A stretch of DNA of 64,000 bases from Streptomyces sp. WM4235 (GTDB taxonomy: Bacteria; Actinomycetota; Actinomycetes; Streptomycetales; Streptomycetaceae), in NCBI RefSeq assembly GCF_001279725.1, contig NZ_LGDE01000215.1, positions 1-64,000 on the forward strand, written 5' to 3'. Positions 34,714 to 43,760 of the stretch are shown piece by piece. Under the pieces are notes generated by a model. The model did no database searches and had not been told where the DNA came from. It saw only the letters and a program-made list of their open reading frames with translations. Numbering within the stretch: the stretch's first letter is position 1; each line of letters begins with the position of its first letter. A program made the position numbers and the translations under genes.

Positions 34714-36459
34714 TCAGGGGGTGGATCCGCCGCCGGAGCCGCCTGCGGAGTCGCCGATGGCGGTGACCCAGTCGACCGCGTCCGAGCCCCACGTCCACAC
34801 CTGGTCCCACCAGCCGCGTCCGGTGCCGACCCACTCCTGGAGCGGGGTGAGCTCCCAGACCAGCCAGCCCGCCACGAAGAACAGCAGGATCATGACCACA
34901 CAGCCCTTGAGGCAGCCCAGACCGGGGATCCGGACCGGGTTGGCACTGCGGCGACGCGGTTCGCGCGGCTCGCGCGGGGCCGGCTGTCGAGGCGGCGGAC
35001 TCTGCTGGGGCCGGGTGGGCTGCTGGTACTGCGGCTGCTGCTGAGGCGGCTGCTGGTACTGCGGCTGGTGGACCGGCTGGTGCTGCTGCGGCTGCTGGTA
35101 CTGCTGGGGCGGCGGGCCCTGGCGGTACGGCTGCTGCTGCGGCGGCTGCTGGTACTGGGGCTGATGCGCCGGCGGCTGCCGGTACTGCTGCGGCGGCGGA
35201 CCCTGGCGGTACGGCTGCTGCTGGGGCGGCGGGGGTGCCTGGCGCTGCGGGCGGCGGCGCAGCGGGTCCTCGCTCGGGTCGAGGTACTGCATCTGCGTCT
35301 GCTCGTTGCGGTCGCGGGCGGCCCGCATCTGCGACTGCCAGGGGTGCACCCCGTCCTGCACGGGCGGCATGACGGACGTCGGGTCCGCGCCGCCCGCCCC
35401 GGTGGCGGGCAGCACGGAGGTGGCGTCGGCCGCGCCGACCGGCGGCAGGACGCTGGTCATGCCGTTCGGGTCGTAGGCACCCATCGGGGAGCCGGGGAGC
35501 GCCTGGGTGGCGTCCGCGACGCCGGGGGTCGCGGGGACCGGGGCGGGCGAGGGGTCGGGGGCGAGCAGCGCGGCGACGCCGAGCGCGGCCTCCACCTCGG
35601 CGGGCGAGGAGTGCACTCCGATGCCGGAGGCGACCACGCGCAGGCCGCGCGCCAGGCTCTCGGCGCTCGGGCGCTCACCGGGTTCCTTGCGCAGGCAGCG
35701 CTCTATGACCGTCCAGAGCGGCTCGGGCAGGTTCGCGGGGCGCTGCGGGTCCTCGCTGAGGTGGCGGTGGAGCACTTCGAGTGCGGTGCCGCCGGCGAAC
35801 GGCGGGCGGCCGGTGACCAGCTCGTAGAGCAGGATGCCGGCGCCGTAGATGTCGACGGCGGAGGTCTGGGGGCGACCCTCGGCGGACTCGGGGGCCACGT
35901 AGGAGGGGGTGCCGACGAACTCGTGGGTGCGGGTCAGGCCCGGGGAGTCGGCGAGGCGCGCGATGCCGAAGTCGGTGAGCATCGGCTTCATCTGGCCGCC
36001 GCGTTCGTCCAGCAGGACGTTGGCGGGCTTCAGGTCCCGGTGGACCACGCCGTCGGCGTGGCTGGCGGCGAGCGCGTCCGCGATCTGTGCGGTCAGCAGG
36101 CTCGCGGCGACGGGGCTGAAGGGGCCGTTCTCGCGGAGGTAGCGGTGCAGGTCCGGGCCGTCGATCAGGTCCATGACCAGGGCCAGCAGGTCGCCCTCGA
36201 CGACGAGGTCGCGCGTGCGGACGATGTTGGGGTGGGTCAGGCGCAGCAGGACGGAGCGCTCGCGAAGGAAGCGCATCACGATGTCCGGGTCCTGGGCCAG
36301 TTCCTCCTTGAGGACCTTGATGGCCACGGTCTCGCCGGGCTGCCCGGCGACGGCGGCCTCCGCACCGGCGGTCTCCCGCTGGCGGGCGCGCCAGACGGTG
36401 CCCGTGGCGCCGCGCCCGAGCGGCTCCTCGAGCAGGTATTTGCTGCCGACTGGCCGCAC
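34714..36459 (-). CDS. pkaA: Ser/Thr protein kinase PkaA type
   Basis: A 581-aa kinase. The catalytic domain (about 5-275) has GRGATGTVW, VAIKVL, HRDLKPANVLLD, TDFGIARL and TPSYVAPES. A linker with TSVLPPVG-type repeats follows, then a Gln/Pro/Tyr-rich stretch (about 405-490) of repeated QQQPYRQGPPPQQY units, then one membrane helix (GCVVMILLFFVAGWLVW) and a short external end. The GTG at 36459 starts the conserved VRPVGSKYLLEEPL. It was described in S. coelicolor as PkaA; the target here is unknown. It is divergent from the FHA/FtsK-like gene, suggesting a phospho-signalling link. Confidence 0.92.
   Translation of the reverse strand: MRPVGSKYLLEEPLGRGATGTVWRARQRETAGAEAAVAGQPGETVAIKVLKEELAQDPDIVMRFLRERSVLLRLTHPNIVRTRDLVVEGDLLALVMDLIDGPDLHRYLRENGPFSPVAASLLTAQIADALAASHADGVVHRDLKPANVLLDERGGQMKPMLTDFGIARLADSPGLTRTHEFVGTPSYVAPESAEGRPQTSAVDIYGAGILLYELVTGRPPFAGGTALEVLHRHLSEDPQRPANLPEPLWTVIERCLRKEPGERPSAESLARGLRVVASGIGVHSSPAEVEAALGVAALLAPDPSPAPVPATPGVADATQALPGSPMGAYDPNGMTSVLPPVGAADATSVLPATGAGGADPTSVMPPVQDGVHPWQSQMRAARDRNEQTQMQYLDPSEDPLRRRPQRQAPPPPQQQPYRQGPPPQQYRQPPAHQPQYQQPPQQQPYRQGPPPQQYQQPQQHQPVHQPQYQQPPQQQPQYQQPTRPQQSPPPRQPAPREPREPRRRSANPVRIPGLGCLKGCVVMILLFFVAGWLVWELTPLQEWVGTGRGWWDQVWTWGSDAVDWVTAIGDSAGGSGGGSTP
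35000..35235. repeat. Gln/Pro-coding repeat tract in pkaA
   Basis: Repeated 20-40-base blocks (CTGCTGCGGCGG, CCCTGGCGGTACGGCTG) code the Gln/Pro/Tyr-rich segment between kinase domain and membrane helix. Copy number is likely to vary between strains. Confidence 0.65.
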
Positions 36460-36913
36460 GTCTCGCGCTCCCCTGCTGTCGTCTGACTGTCGTCTGGTTT
36501 CGGCTGTTTCCGCTGTGGGTTTTCCGGCCCACTCTAGGGGGTGTCCCGGATGAAGACGCCGGGCATCGAAGGTTGGTTGCCGTACATATGTACGAAGAGT
36601 GAGTTTTACCGGGTATGCCGGAGGCGATTTTCCTTGGCTTTCATCGACTCGCTTGTCCGTATGTGAGCGACGAGTGGTTCGGGTCACGATCGATCAAGAT
36701 CATTTGTCGCCGGGTGCCGGGCGTGTTGTCCGCGACAGGTGCGAGGATGCACCCGTACGGAACGGCGGGGACGGGAGCCCTTCCTTCCGGCAGACCTGAC
36801 CGGACGACGCGTCCGTGCCGGGTGGGGGGTCATCGGGCCGGCACGTCCCGCCGTTCCCCTGCCGGGCGCACGCACGTGCACTGCGCACCGCGCAGAAGGG
36901 ACCGCTGACGGCG
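36460..36913. promoter_or_regulatory. 454-base divergent control region pkaA / FHA-FtsK gene
   Basis: The gap holds both promoters. Near 36575-36680 it is unusually AT-rich for this genome. A perfect 14-base palindrome CGTACATATGTACG is at 36581-36594. No coding frame with the right bias is seen before the ATG at 36914. Confidence 0.5.
36581..36594. promoter_or_regulatory. Perfect 14-bp palindrome CGTACATATGTACG
   Basis: Fully symmetrical AT-centred site in the divergent gap, 122 bases before the pkaA start. A dimeric regulator could bind it; I cannot name one. Confidence 0.45.
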
Positions 36914-39886
36914 ATGCAGATCCGGCTGACCGTCCTCGGGTCGCGCAGCGGCCACCAGACCTCCGGCACGCCCGTCGGCTGCGACGTGCTCGTCACCGCG
37001 CCCCTCGGGACCGCGCTCGCCGCCGTCGCCTCCGGGCTCGCGGCCACCGTGGGCGGACCCGACACCGGGGGCACCGTCGTGCTGTACGCCGGTACGGAAC
37101 GGCTCGACCTCCAGCGGCGGATCCTGGGCGAGCCGCCCCTGGTGGACGGGGCCGTCCTGGCCCTGCACGCGCCCGCCCCGGACGGGCTGCCCGCGCTGCC
37201 CGAGGACGGACCGGCCGCGCCCCAGCTCCACGTGGTCGCCGGTCCGGACGCGGGCGGGGTGCACCTGCTGCACCCCGGGGCGGTACGGATCGGACGCGCG
37301 GCCGACGCGGACGTGCCGCTGGACGACCCCGACGTGTCGCGGCTGCACTGCGCGGTGACGGTGATGTCGGACGGGCGGGTGGCGGTGGCCGACCTCGGCT
37401 CGACGAACGGCACGACCCTGGACGGCGCCCCCGTCGGAGCGCGGACGGTGCCACTGGTGCCGGGGGCGTTGCTGCGGATCGGCGAATCGACCCTCCGGCT
37501 CGCGGCCCGGGGCGCGTCGCCGGCGCTGCCCGTGGTGCCGGACCTGGAGGGTCACCTGTCCCTGCCGGGCACCGCCGGCGTCGCTGGCGGTCCCGGCACC
37601 GGTGTCGACGCCGGGATCGGGATCGGCACCGACGGCCCGGACGGTGTGAACGCGCCGTACGCGGGAGCACGGACGCCGGCCCACCACCCGGACCACCACC
37701 CCGCCCCGTTCCCCGGCGCCGGGCTCGCACCCGACCTCCCCGACCCCGACGCGACCGGCGGCGGGCAGGGCGCCGCCCCCGCGTTCGAACCCCGGCGGCG
37801 GGGCATCGGGGCGTGGGCGCGCAAGTGGGTACGGGGCGAGGACATCGCCGAGCCGGCCGCCGAGACCGAGCCGGCGCCGACCGCGCGCCCCGCCGCCGAC
37901 GACCCCGCCACCCTGCTCCTCGCCGCCCTCGGGCCCACCGGGCGGCTCTGGTCCCGCCCGCCGGGCGCCCTCGACGTCGGGCTCGGCGCCGGCAGCCGGG
38001 TCGAACTCCGCGAGGCCGGGGCGCTGGGCATCGCCGGTCCGCGGGCCCGCCTCACCGGCGTGGCCCGGTCCGTGATCGCCCAGCTCGCCGGACTGCACGC
38101 GCCGGGCCGACTGGAGATCGTGCTGGTCTGCGCGGGTCGCGGCCGGGGCCTCCAGGAGCGGCGCGCCGACTGGGGCTGGCTCGGCTGGCTCCCGCACGTA
38201 CGCCCCGCGCACGGCCAGGACTGCCGACTGCTCCTCGCGTTCGACCGCGACCAGGCCGCCGCCCGCACCGGCGAGCTGACCCGCCGGCTCGACGAGAGCC
38301 CGCTCGGCGCGGGTTGGGCGTCCGCCGGGCCGGAGGCGGTGCGCCGGGCGGCGAGCGCGTACGAGGGCCCGTACACGCTCCTCGTCCTCGACGGCGACCC
38401 CGGCGCGGGGCAGCTGCGCGACGTCACCGGACGGTTGGCCTCGCACGGGCCCGCCGCCGGGATCCATGTCCTGGCCCTCGCGGAGGCACCGGCCGCGACG
38501 CCGGCGAGCCCGGTCTCCGACACGTACGAGACGGCCTGCTCGGGCTCCCCCGCGTTCCGGGACTGTGGGGCGGTCGCCCTGCTCAGCGGTGATGTCGCCA
38601 CCGCCGTACGGACCTTCGCGATCGTCGGCGGCAGACCGGTCCCGCCCGGCACGACCGCCGTGGCCGACGCCGTGTCCGCGGCGTGGGCGGAGCGGTTCGC
38701 CCGCGCCCTCGCCCCGCTGCGCGCGGAGTCCACCGGCGCCGAGGCCCAGCGGCCGGCGACCGCCTCGCTGCCGCAGACGGCGCGGCTCCTGGACGAGTTG
38801 GGTCTGGCGCGGGCCACCCCGGCGTCCCTGATGGCCCGTTGGGCGGCCGGCACGGAGCAGGGCCAGGGTGTCGGCGGGCTCGCCGAGGTGGTGCTCGGTA
38901 CCGGCCGGCGCGGGGCGGTCGGGGCCGAGCTGGTCCACGACGGCCCCCACCTGCTGATCGAGGGGCCCGCCGGCAGCGGCCGGACCGAGCTTCTGCGCTC
39001 GGTGGCCGCCTCGCTGGCCGCCGCGGCCCGCCCCGACCGGCTGGGGCTCGTCCTGCTCGACGGCGCCGGCGGCGAGCGGGGTGACGGGCTGCTGCCCTGT
39101 ACCGAGTTGCCGCACGTCTCGGCGCACCTCGTGGCCTCGGACCCGGTGCGGATGCGGGAGTTCGCGCAGGCGCTGGGCGCCGAGCTGAAGCGCCGGCACG
39201 AGCTGTTGGACGGGGTGCCGTTCAGCGAGTGGCACGCCCGGCGGGAGGTGTCCGACCGGATGGTCGCGCCCCGCCGGCCCACTCCCGGCGAGCTGAGCGG
39301 CGACCTCGACTCGCAGCGTTCGGGGACCCTGCGGCTGCGTTCCGCCGCCGCCCGTACCGATCCGGCGTCCGGCCCGGGGCCGCTGCCCCGGCTGGTGCTG
39401 CTGGTCGACGACTTCGACGCGCTGGTCGCGCCGGGCCTCGGCAGCACGGGCCGGCCCGCCGCCGGGTCGGTGGTCCGGATCCTGGAGGGGGTGGCCCGCG
39501 AGGGCGCCCGGCTCGGGGTGCACCTGGTCGCCACCACCGCCCGCCCGGACCGCACGGCCGACACCGAACTGTCCCGCCTCGCCAAGCTGCGGGTCGAGCT
39601 GGACGCCCCGGACCAGCCCGGCCCCGGACGCGGTGTGCTCCGGTACGCGGACGGTCGGACGGTTCCTTTCCAGGGCGGCCGGGTCACCGGTCGGATCCCG
39701 CGGACGGCGACGTCGAGGCCGACCGTGGTCCCGGTGGAGTGGGAGCGGATGGGTGATCCGCCGGCCCGCCGCCCGGTCCGTGAGCTGGGCAACGGGCCCA
39801 CCGACCTGGCGCTGTTGGCCAGCGCCCTGGAACGGGCGTCGCGCCTGGTCTCGGCGACGCCGGTGCGGTTCCCGGCCGCCCCGTAG
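36914..39886 (+). CDS. FHA-domain FtsK/SpoIIIE-like ATPase
   Basis: A 990-aa protein. An N-terminal ubiquitin-like or similar region (1-85) is followed by an FHA phosphothreonine-binding domain (about 95-165; IGRAADADVPLDDPDVSRLHC, then DLGSTNGT). A disordered acidic/Pro region follows to about 290. The C-terminal half holds an FtsK/SpoIIIE-like ATPase with Walker A EGPAGSGRTELL and Walker B LVLLVDDFDAL. EccC-type ATPases of type VII secretion are also FtsK-like, but this one has no obvious membrane helices. Its FHA domain could read phosphothreonines made by PkaA or PkaB, encoded divergently. This is inference. Confidence 0.82.
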   Translation: MQIRLTVLGSRSGHQTSGTPVGCDVLVTAPLGTALAAVASGLAATVGGPDTGGTVVLYAGTERLDLQRRILGEPPLVDGAVLALHAPAPDGLPALPEDGPAAPQLHVVAGPDAGGVHLLHPGAVRIGRAADADVPLDDPDVSRLHCAVTVMSDGRVAVADLGSTNGTTLDGAPVGARTVPLVPGALLRIGESTLRLAARGASPALPVVPDLEGHLSLPGTAGVAGGPGTGVDAGIGIGTDGPDGVNAPYAGARTPAHHPDHHPAPFPGAGLAPDLPDPDATGGGQGAAPAFEPRRRGIGAWARKWVRGEDIAEPAAETEPAPTARPAADDPATLLLAALGPTGRLWSRPPGALDVGLGAGSRVELREAGALGIAGPRARLTGVARSVIAQLAGLHAPGRLEIVLVCAGRGRGLQERRADWGWLGWLPHVRPAHGQDCRLLLAFDRDQAAARTGELTRRLDESPLGAGWASAGPEAVRRAASAYEGPYTLLVLDGDPGAGQLRDVTGRLASHGPAAGIHVLALAEAPAATPASPVSDTYETACSGSPAFRDCGAVALLSGDVATAVRTFAIVGGRPVPPGTTAVADAVSAAWAERFARALAPLRAESTGAEAQRPATASLPQTARLLDELGLARATPASLMARWAAGTEQGQGVGGLAEVVLGTGRRGAVGAELVHDGPHLLIEGPAGSGRTELLRSVAASLAAAARPDRLGLVLLDGAGGERGDGLLPCTELPHVSAHLVASDPVRMREFAQALGAELKRRHELLDGVPFSEWHARREVSDRMVAPRRPTPGELSGDLDSQRSGTLRLRSAAARTDPASGPGPLPRLVLLVDDFDALVAPGLGSTGRPAAGSVVRILEGVAREGARLGVHLVATTARPDRTADTELSRLAKLRVELDAPDQPGPGRGVLRYADGRTVPFQGGRVTGRIPRTATSRPTVVPVEWERMGDPPARRPVRELGNGPTDLALLASALERASRLVSATPVRFPAAP

Positions 39887-40058
39887 TCACCCGTCCGCCC
39901 CGCCGGCACCGCGCGCGACGGGCTCCCCGGGCCGCCCGCGCACGCCGGTTCCCGGCCCCCGCACGCCCCGACGCGGTATTGCGGGGGTGCGCGGGTCGGC
40001 GTAGACCTTGTGGCACGGGACACACCATCAAGGCCGGACGGGCATCGGGGGCAGAACC

Positions 40059-41459
40059 ATGCGCAGTCAGCAGGGAACCAGCCGTACGAAGAGCCGCAGG
40101 AAGCACCTCAGAAGCCGTACGAGGAGCCGCGCGTGGGCCGCGTTGCTCGCGGCGGGCGCGCTCGCGCTCACCGGGTGCGGCGGCGGGGACAAGAAGGAAG
40201 AGACGCCGTCCTCCGGCGAGGCGCCGACCGGGCCCCGGGTGGAATTACCCCGTCTGGCCGGGGAGAAGCTGGAGGTCGCGGCGGTCTGGACGGGTCCGGA
40301 ACAAGCCAACTTCACGAAGGTGTTGAAGGAGTTCGAGAAGCGGACCGGCGCCACCGTGACGTTCGTCCCGGCGCAGGATCCGATCGTCACCTTCCTCGGT
40401 ACGAAGATCGCGGGCGGCGCCCCGCCGGACGTGGCCCTGCTCCCCCAGGTCGGGGCGCTGGTGTCCGCGGTGGAGAAGAAGTGGGCGCAGCCGGTGGGTC
40501 CGGAGGCGAAGGCCCAGCTGGACAAGAACTACTCGGACGGGTGGAAGAAGCTCGGAGCGGTAGACGGCGCCCAGTACGGCGTGTATTACAAGGCGGCCAA
40601 CAAGTCGCTGATCTGGTACAACGCCAAGGCCTTCGAGGCAGCGGGCGTGCAGCCCCCGAAGACCTGGAAGGAACTGTTGACGGCGGCCGACACGCTGTCC
40701 GCCTCCGGCACCCCGGCGGTGTCGGTGGCCGGCGCGGACGGCTGGACGTTGACGGACTGGTTCGAGAACGTCTACCTCTCCCAGGCCGGCCCGGAGCTGT
40801 ACGACAAGCTGGCGAAGCACGAGATCAAGTGGACGGACGACAGCGTCAAGCGGGCGCTGACGACCCTCGGTGAGCTGTTCGGCCGCAAGGACTTCCTGGC
40901 GGGCGGGCCGAGCGGGGCCCTGTCCACGGAGTTCCCGAAGTCGGTGACGCAGACCTTCACCGGTGGCGACCGGCCGGCGGCGGCGATGGTCTTCGAGGGC
41001 GACTTCGTGGCGGTGAACATCGCGCAGACCGGGGCGAAGGTCGGCGAGGACGCCCTGGTGTTCCCCTTCCCCGCGGTCGGCGACAAGGCCCCGGTGGTCT
41101 CGGGTGGTGACGTGGCGGTCGCGCTGAAGCCCTCGAAGGGCGCGCAGGCGCTGCTGACGTTCCTGGCGTCGGCGGACGCCGCGGAGATCCAGGCCCGCGA
41201 GGGCGGTTTCGTCTCCCCGAACAAGTCGGTGAATCCGGCCGCCTACCCGAACGCCATCCAGCGCGACATCGCGAAGGCCTTGATCGCGGCCGGCGACGAC
41301 TTCCGCTTCGACCTGTCGGACCAGGCTCCGGCGGCCTTCGGCGGGACCCCGGGCGCGGGCGAGTGGAAGCACCTCCAGGACTTCCTGGCGAACCCGGCGG
41401 ACGTGGCGGGCACCCAGGCGAAACTGGAGAGTGACGCGGCCAAGGCGTACGGGAACTGA
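40059..41459 (+). CDS. ABC sugar-binding lipoprotein with a TTA codon
   Basis: A 466-aa family 1 extracellular solute-binding protein. A basic N-terminus (RTKSRRKHLRSRTRSR), hydrophobic stretch and lipobox LTGC anchor it outside the membrane; the binding domain follows (AVWTGPEQANFTKVLKEFEKRTG). Leu63 is coded by TTA (40245-40247), the only TTA I found among the genes here, so full translation needs the bldA tRNA. The ATG at 40059 was chosen for the lipoprotein signal. It leads an operon with two permeases; the sugar is unknown. Confidence 0.88.
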   Translation: MRSQQGTSRTKSRRKHLRSRTRSRAWAALLAAGALALTGCGGGDKKEETPSSGEAPTGPRVELPRLAGEKLEVAAVWTGPEQANFTKVLKEFEKRTGATVTFVPAQDPIVTFLGTKIAGGAPPDVALLPQVGALVSAVEKKWAQPVGPEAKAQLDKNYSDGWKKLGAVDGAQYGVYYKAANKSLIWYNAKAFEAAGVQPPKTWKELLTAADTLSASGTPAVSVAGADGWTLTDWFENVYLSQAGPELYDKLAKHEIKWTDDSVKRALTTLGELFGRKDFLAGGPSGALSTEFPKSVTQTFTGGDRPAAAMVFEGDFVAVNIAQTGAKVGEDALVFPFPAVGDKAPVVSGGDVAVALKPSKGAQALLTFLASADAAEIQAREGGFVSPNKSVNPAAYPNAIQRDIAKALIAAGDDFRFDLSDQAPAAFGGTPGAGEWKHLQDFLANPADVAGTQAKLESDAAKAYGN

Positions 41460-41462
41460 CCG

Positions 41463-42818
41463 GTGGCCACCAAAATCGCCACCGCGGCCGCGGTCGTCGC
41501 CGCGACGGGCGGCGCCGGGCGCAGGGGTTCCGCGGAGGCCCGACGCCGCCGGCTGATCGCGGCGGCGTTCCTCCTCCCGGCCCTGCTGCTGCTCGGCGCG
41601 CTCGTCGTGCACCCGATCGGCTATTCGGTCTACCGCAGTTTCTTCGACCGCTCCGGCGACACCTTCGTGGGGGGCGGCAACTACCGGGAGATACTGAGCG
41701 ACGACACGATCCGCACCGCCCTGGGGAACACCGCGATCTGGGTGGTGCTGGCCCCCACGACGGCCACCGCCCTCGGGCTGATCTTCGCGGTGCTCACCGA
41801 ACGGGTCCGTTGGGGGACGGCGTTCAAGCTGCTCGTGTTCATGCCGATGGCGATCTCGATGCTGGCGGCGGGCATCATCTTCCGGCTCGTGTACGACCAC
41901 GACCCCGACCGGGGCGTGGCCAACGCGGTGTGGGTGGGGGTGCACGACACCTTCGCGGAGGCCTCGGCGTTCCCGAAGGCCCGCCCGGGCCGGGACTCCC
42001 CGCTGGCGCCGGCCGAGGGGGGCGGGTACGTGACGCGCGATCCCGTACGGGCGGGTGTGCCGGCGCTGCTCCCGCTGGTCGGGGTGGCCCCGGAGGCGCT
42101 GCCCGAGGGCACCCGGGCCGCGCGGCCCGCCGCCGCCGAGCCCGGCAAGGTCACCGGGACCGCCTGGCAGGACTTCACCCGGGGTGGGGGTGGTCGGACG
42201 AACGCGGTGGACCCGACCGAGTCGGCGTTCGCCGGGATGCGGATCGAGGCGGTGAAGGACGGCGCGGTGGTCGACTCGGCGTCGGCCCGCGCCGACGGCA
42301 CGTTCACCCTGTCCGAGCGGGCCGACGGGGCGCTGCTGCGGCTGCCCGCCTCGAACTTCCGGGAGGCCTACGCGGGGGTCCAGTGGCTGGGTCCGGCGCT
42401 GGTGACCCCGGCGATCATCGGCGCGTACGTGTGGATGTGGGCCGGTTTCGCGATGGTGTTGATCGGGGCCGGGTTGGCGGCCGTACCGCGTGAGCTGCTG
42501 GAGGCGGCGCGGGTGGACGGGGCGAGCGAGTGGCAGGTGTTCCGGCGGATCACCGTCCCGCTGTTGGCGCCCGTCCTGGCGGTGGTCATGGTCACGCTGG
42601 TCATCAACGTGATGAAGGTCTTCGACCTGGTCTTCGTGATCGCGCCGGGCGCGGTCCAGGACGACGCGAACGTGCTCGCGTTCCAGCTGTACCGCACCTC
42701 TTTCGGCACCAACGCCGACCCGGGGCTGGGCAGCGCCATCGCCGTGCTGCTGTTGGTGCTGGTGGTGCCGGTGATGCTCTACAACATTCGCCGGATGCGC
42801 CGGGAGGCCCGCCGATGA
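41463..42818 (+). CDS. ABC sugar permease with inserted extracellular domain
   Basis: A 451-aa MalF-like permease, about 150 residues longer than usual. Membrane helices flank residues 31-55, 90-112 and 120-145. An insert follows at about 150-312 with a Pro/Ala stretch and a beta-rich segment GMRIEAVKDGAVVDSASARADGTFTL, like carboxypeptidase-regulatory or prealbumin folds. The last helices come after it. The ATPase-contacting EAA loop is intact (ELLEAARVDGASEWQVF). It starts with GTG 3 bases after the binding-protein stop and overlaps the second permease by 4 bases. Confidence 0.88.
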   Translation: MATKIATAAAVVAATGGAGRRGSAEARRRRLIAAAFLLPALLLLGALVVHPIGYSVYRSFFDRSGDTFVGGGNYREILSDDTIRTALGNTAIWVVLAPTTATALGLIFAVLTERVRWGTAFKLLVFMPMAISMLAAGIIFRLVYDHDPDRGVANAVWVGVHDTFAEASAFPKARPGRDSPLAPAEGGGYVTRDPVRAGVPALLPLVGVAPEALPEGTRAARPAAAEPGKVTGTAWQDFTRGGGGRTNAVDPTESAFAGMRIEAVKDGAVVDSASARADGTFTLSERADGALLRLPASNFREAYAGVQWLGPALVTPAIIGAYVWMWAGFAMVLIGAGLAAVPRELLEAARVDGASEWQVFRRITVPLLAPVLAVVMVTLVINVMKVFDLVFVIAPGAVQDDANVLAFQLYRTSFGTNADPGLGSAIAVLLLVLVVPVMLYNIRRMRREARR

Positions 42819-43660
42819 GCGCACAGTCCCTCGCCTCCCGTGCGGCCGGCGGGGTGCTGCGGGTCTTCCTGATCCTCGCCGGCCTGTTCTGGCTGGTGCC
42901 CACCCTCGGGCTGCTGATCTCCTCCTTCCTCTCCCCCACCGGCCTCAACGAGGGCGGCTGGTGGCAGGCGCTGAGCGCGCCGTCGCGGCTGACCGCCGAC
43001 AACTACGCACGACTGCTGGCCGACGACACGATCACCGGCTCGCTGCTGAGCACCGTCGCGATTGCCGTTCCGGCGACGCTGCTCGTCCTCGTGTTGGGGG
43101 CGTTCGCCGGGTACGCCTTCGCCTGGTTGGAGTTCCCGGGTCGGGACTGGTTGTTCCTGATCGTGGTGGGGCTGCTGGTGGTCCCCGTCCAGGTGGCCCT
43201 GATCCCGGTGTCGGAACTCTTCGGCGCGATCGGCCTGTTCGAGACCACGGCCGGGGTGGTGCTGTTCCACACGGCCTTCGGGCTGCCGTTCGCGGTGTTC
43301 CTGTTGCGGAACTTCTTCGCGGAGATCCCGCGCGAGCTGTTGGAGGCGGCCCGTCTCGACGGGGCGGGTGAACTGCGGCTGTTCGCACGGGTGGTGCTGC
43401 CGCTCGGCGGTCCGGCCATCGCCTCGCTCGGCATCTTCCAGTTCCTGTGGGTGTGGAACGACATGCTGGTGGCGCTGGTCTTCGCGGACTCGGCGAACCC
43501 GCCGATCACGGTGGCGCTCCAACAGCAGGTGCGCCAGTTCGGGAACAACATCGACGTGCTGGCGCCCGGCGCGTTCCTGTCGATGCTGGTGCCTCTGGTG
43601 GTCTTCTTCGCCTTCCAACGGCAGTTCGTCTCGGGGGTGATGGCCGGGGCGATCAAATGA
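42815..43660 (+). CDS. ABC sugar permease, MalG type
   Basis: A 281-aa permease with six membrane helices and the EAA loop ELLEAARLDGAGELRLFARVVLPLGGPA. Length is normal. It overlaps the first permease by 4 bases (ATGA). No ATPase gene follows, so, as for other Streptomyces sugar importers, the shared ATPase MsiK probably serves it. Confidence 0.92.
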   Translation: MSAQSLASRAAGGVLRVFLILAGLFWLVPTLGLLISSFLSPTGLNEGGWWQALSAPSRLTADNYARLLADDTITGSLLSTVAIAVPATLLVLVLGAFAGYAFAWLEFPGRDWLFLIVVGLLVVPVQVALIPVSELFGAIGLFETTAGVVLFHTAFGLPFAVFLLRNFFAEIPRELLEAARLDGAGELRLFARVVLPLGGPAIASLGIFQFLWVWNDMLVALVFADSANPPITVALQQQVRQFGNNIDVLAPGAFLSMLVPLVVFFAFQRQFVSGVMAGAIK

Positions 43661-43760
43661 CCGGGCCGCGATCACGGGGCCGGTCCGCGATCACCGACCG
43701 GCGTGGGTGTCGGGGCGGCAGGGCGTCGGGGCGGGCCTGTGGCCGTAGGGGCGACGGAGG

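Noticed and set aside
43661..43760. Repeat CGCGATCAC in the convergent gap as a terminator
   Set aside because: The copies are direct, not inverted, so they do not form a hairpin.
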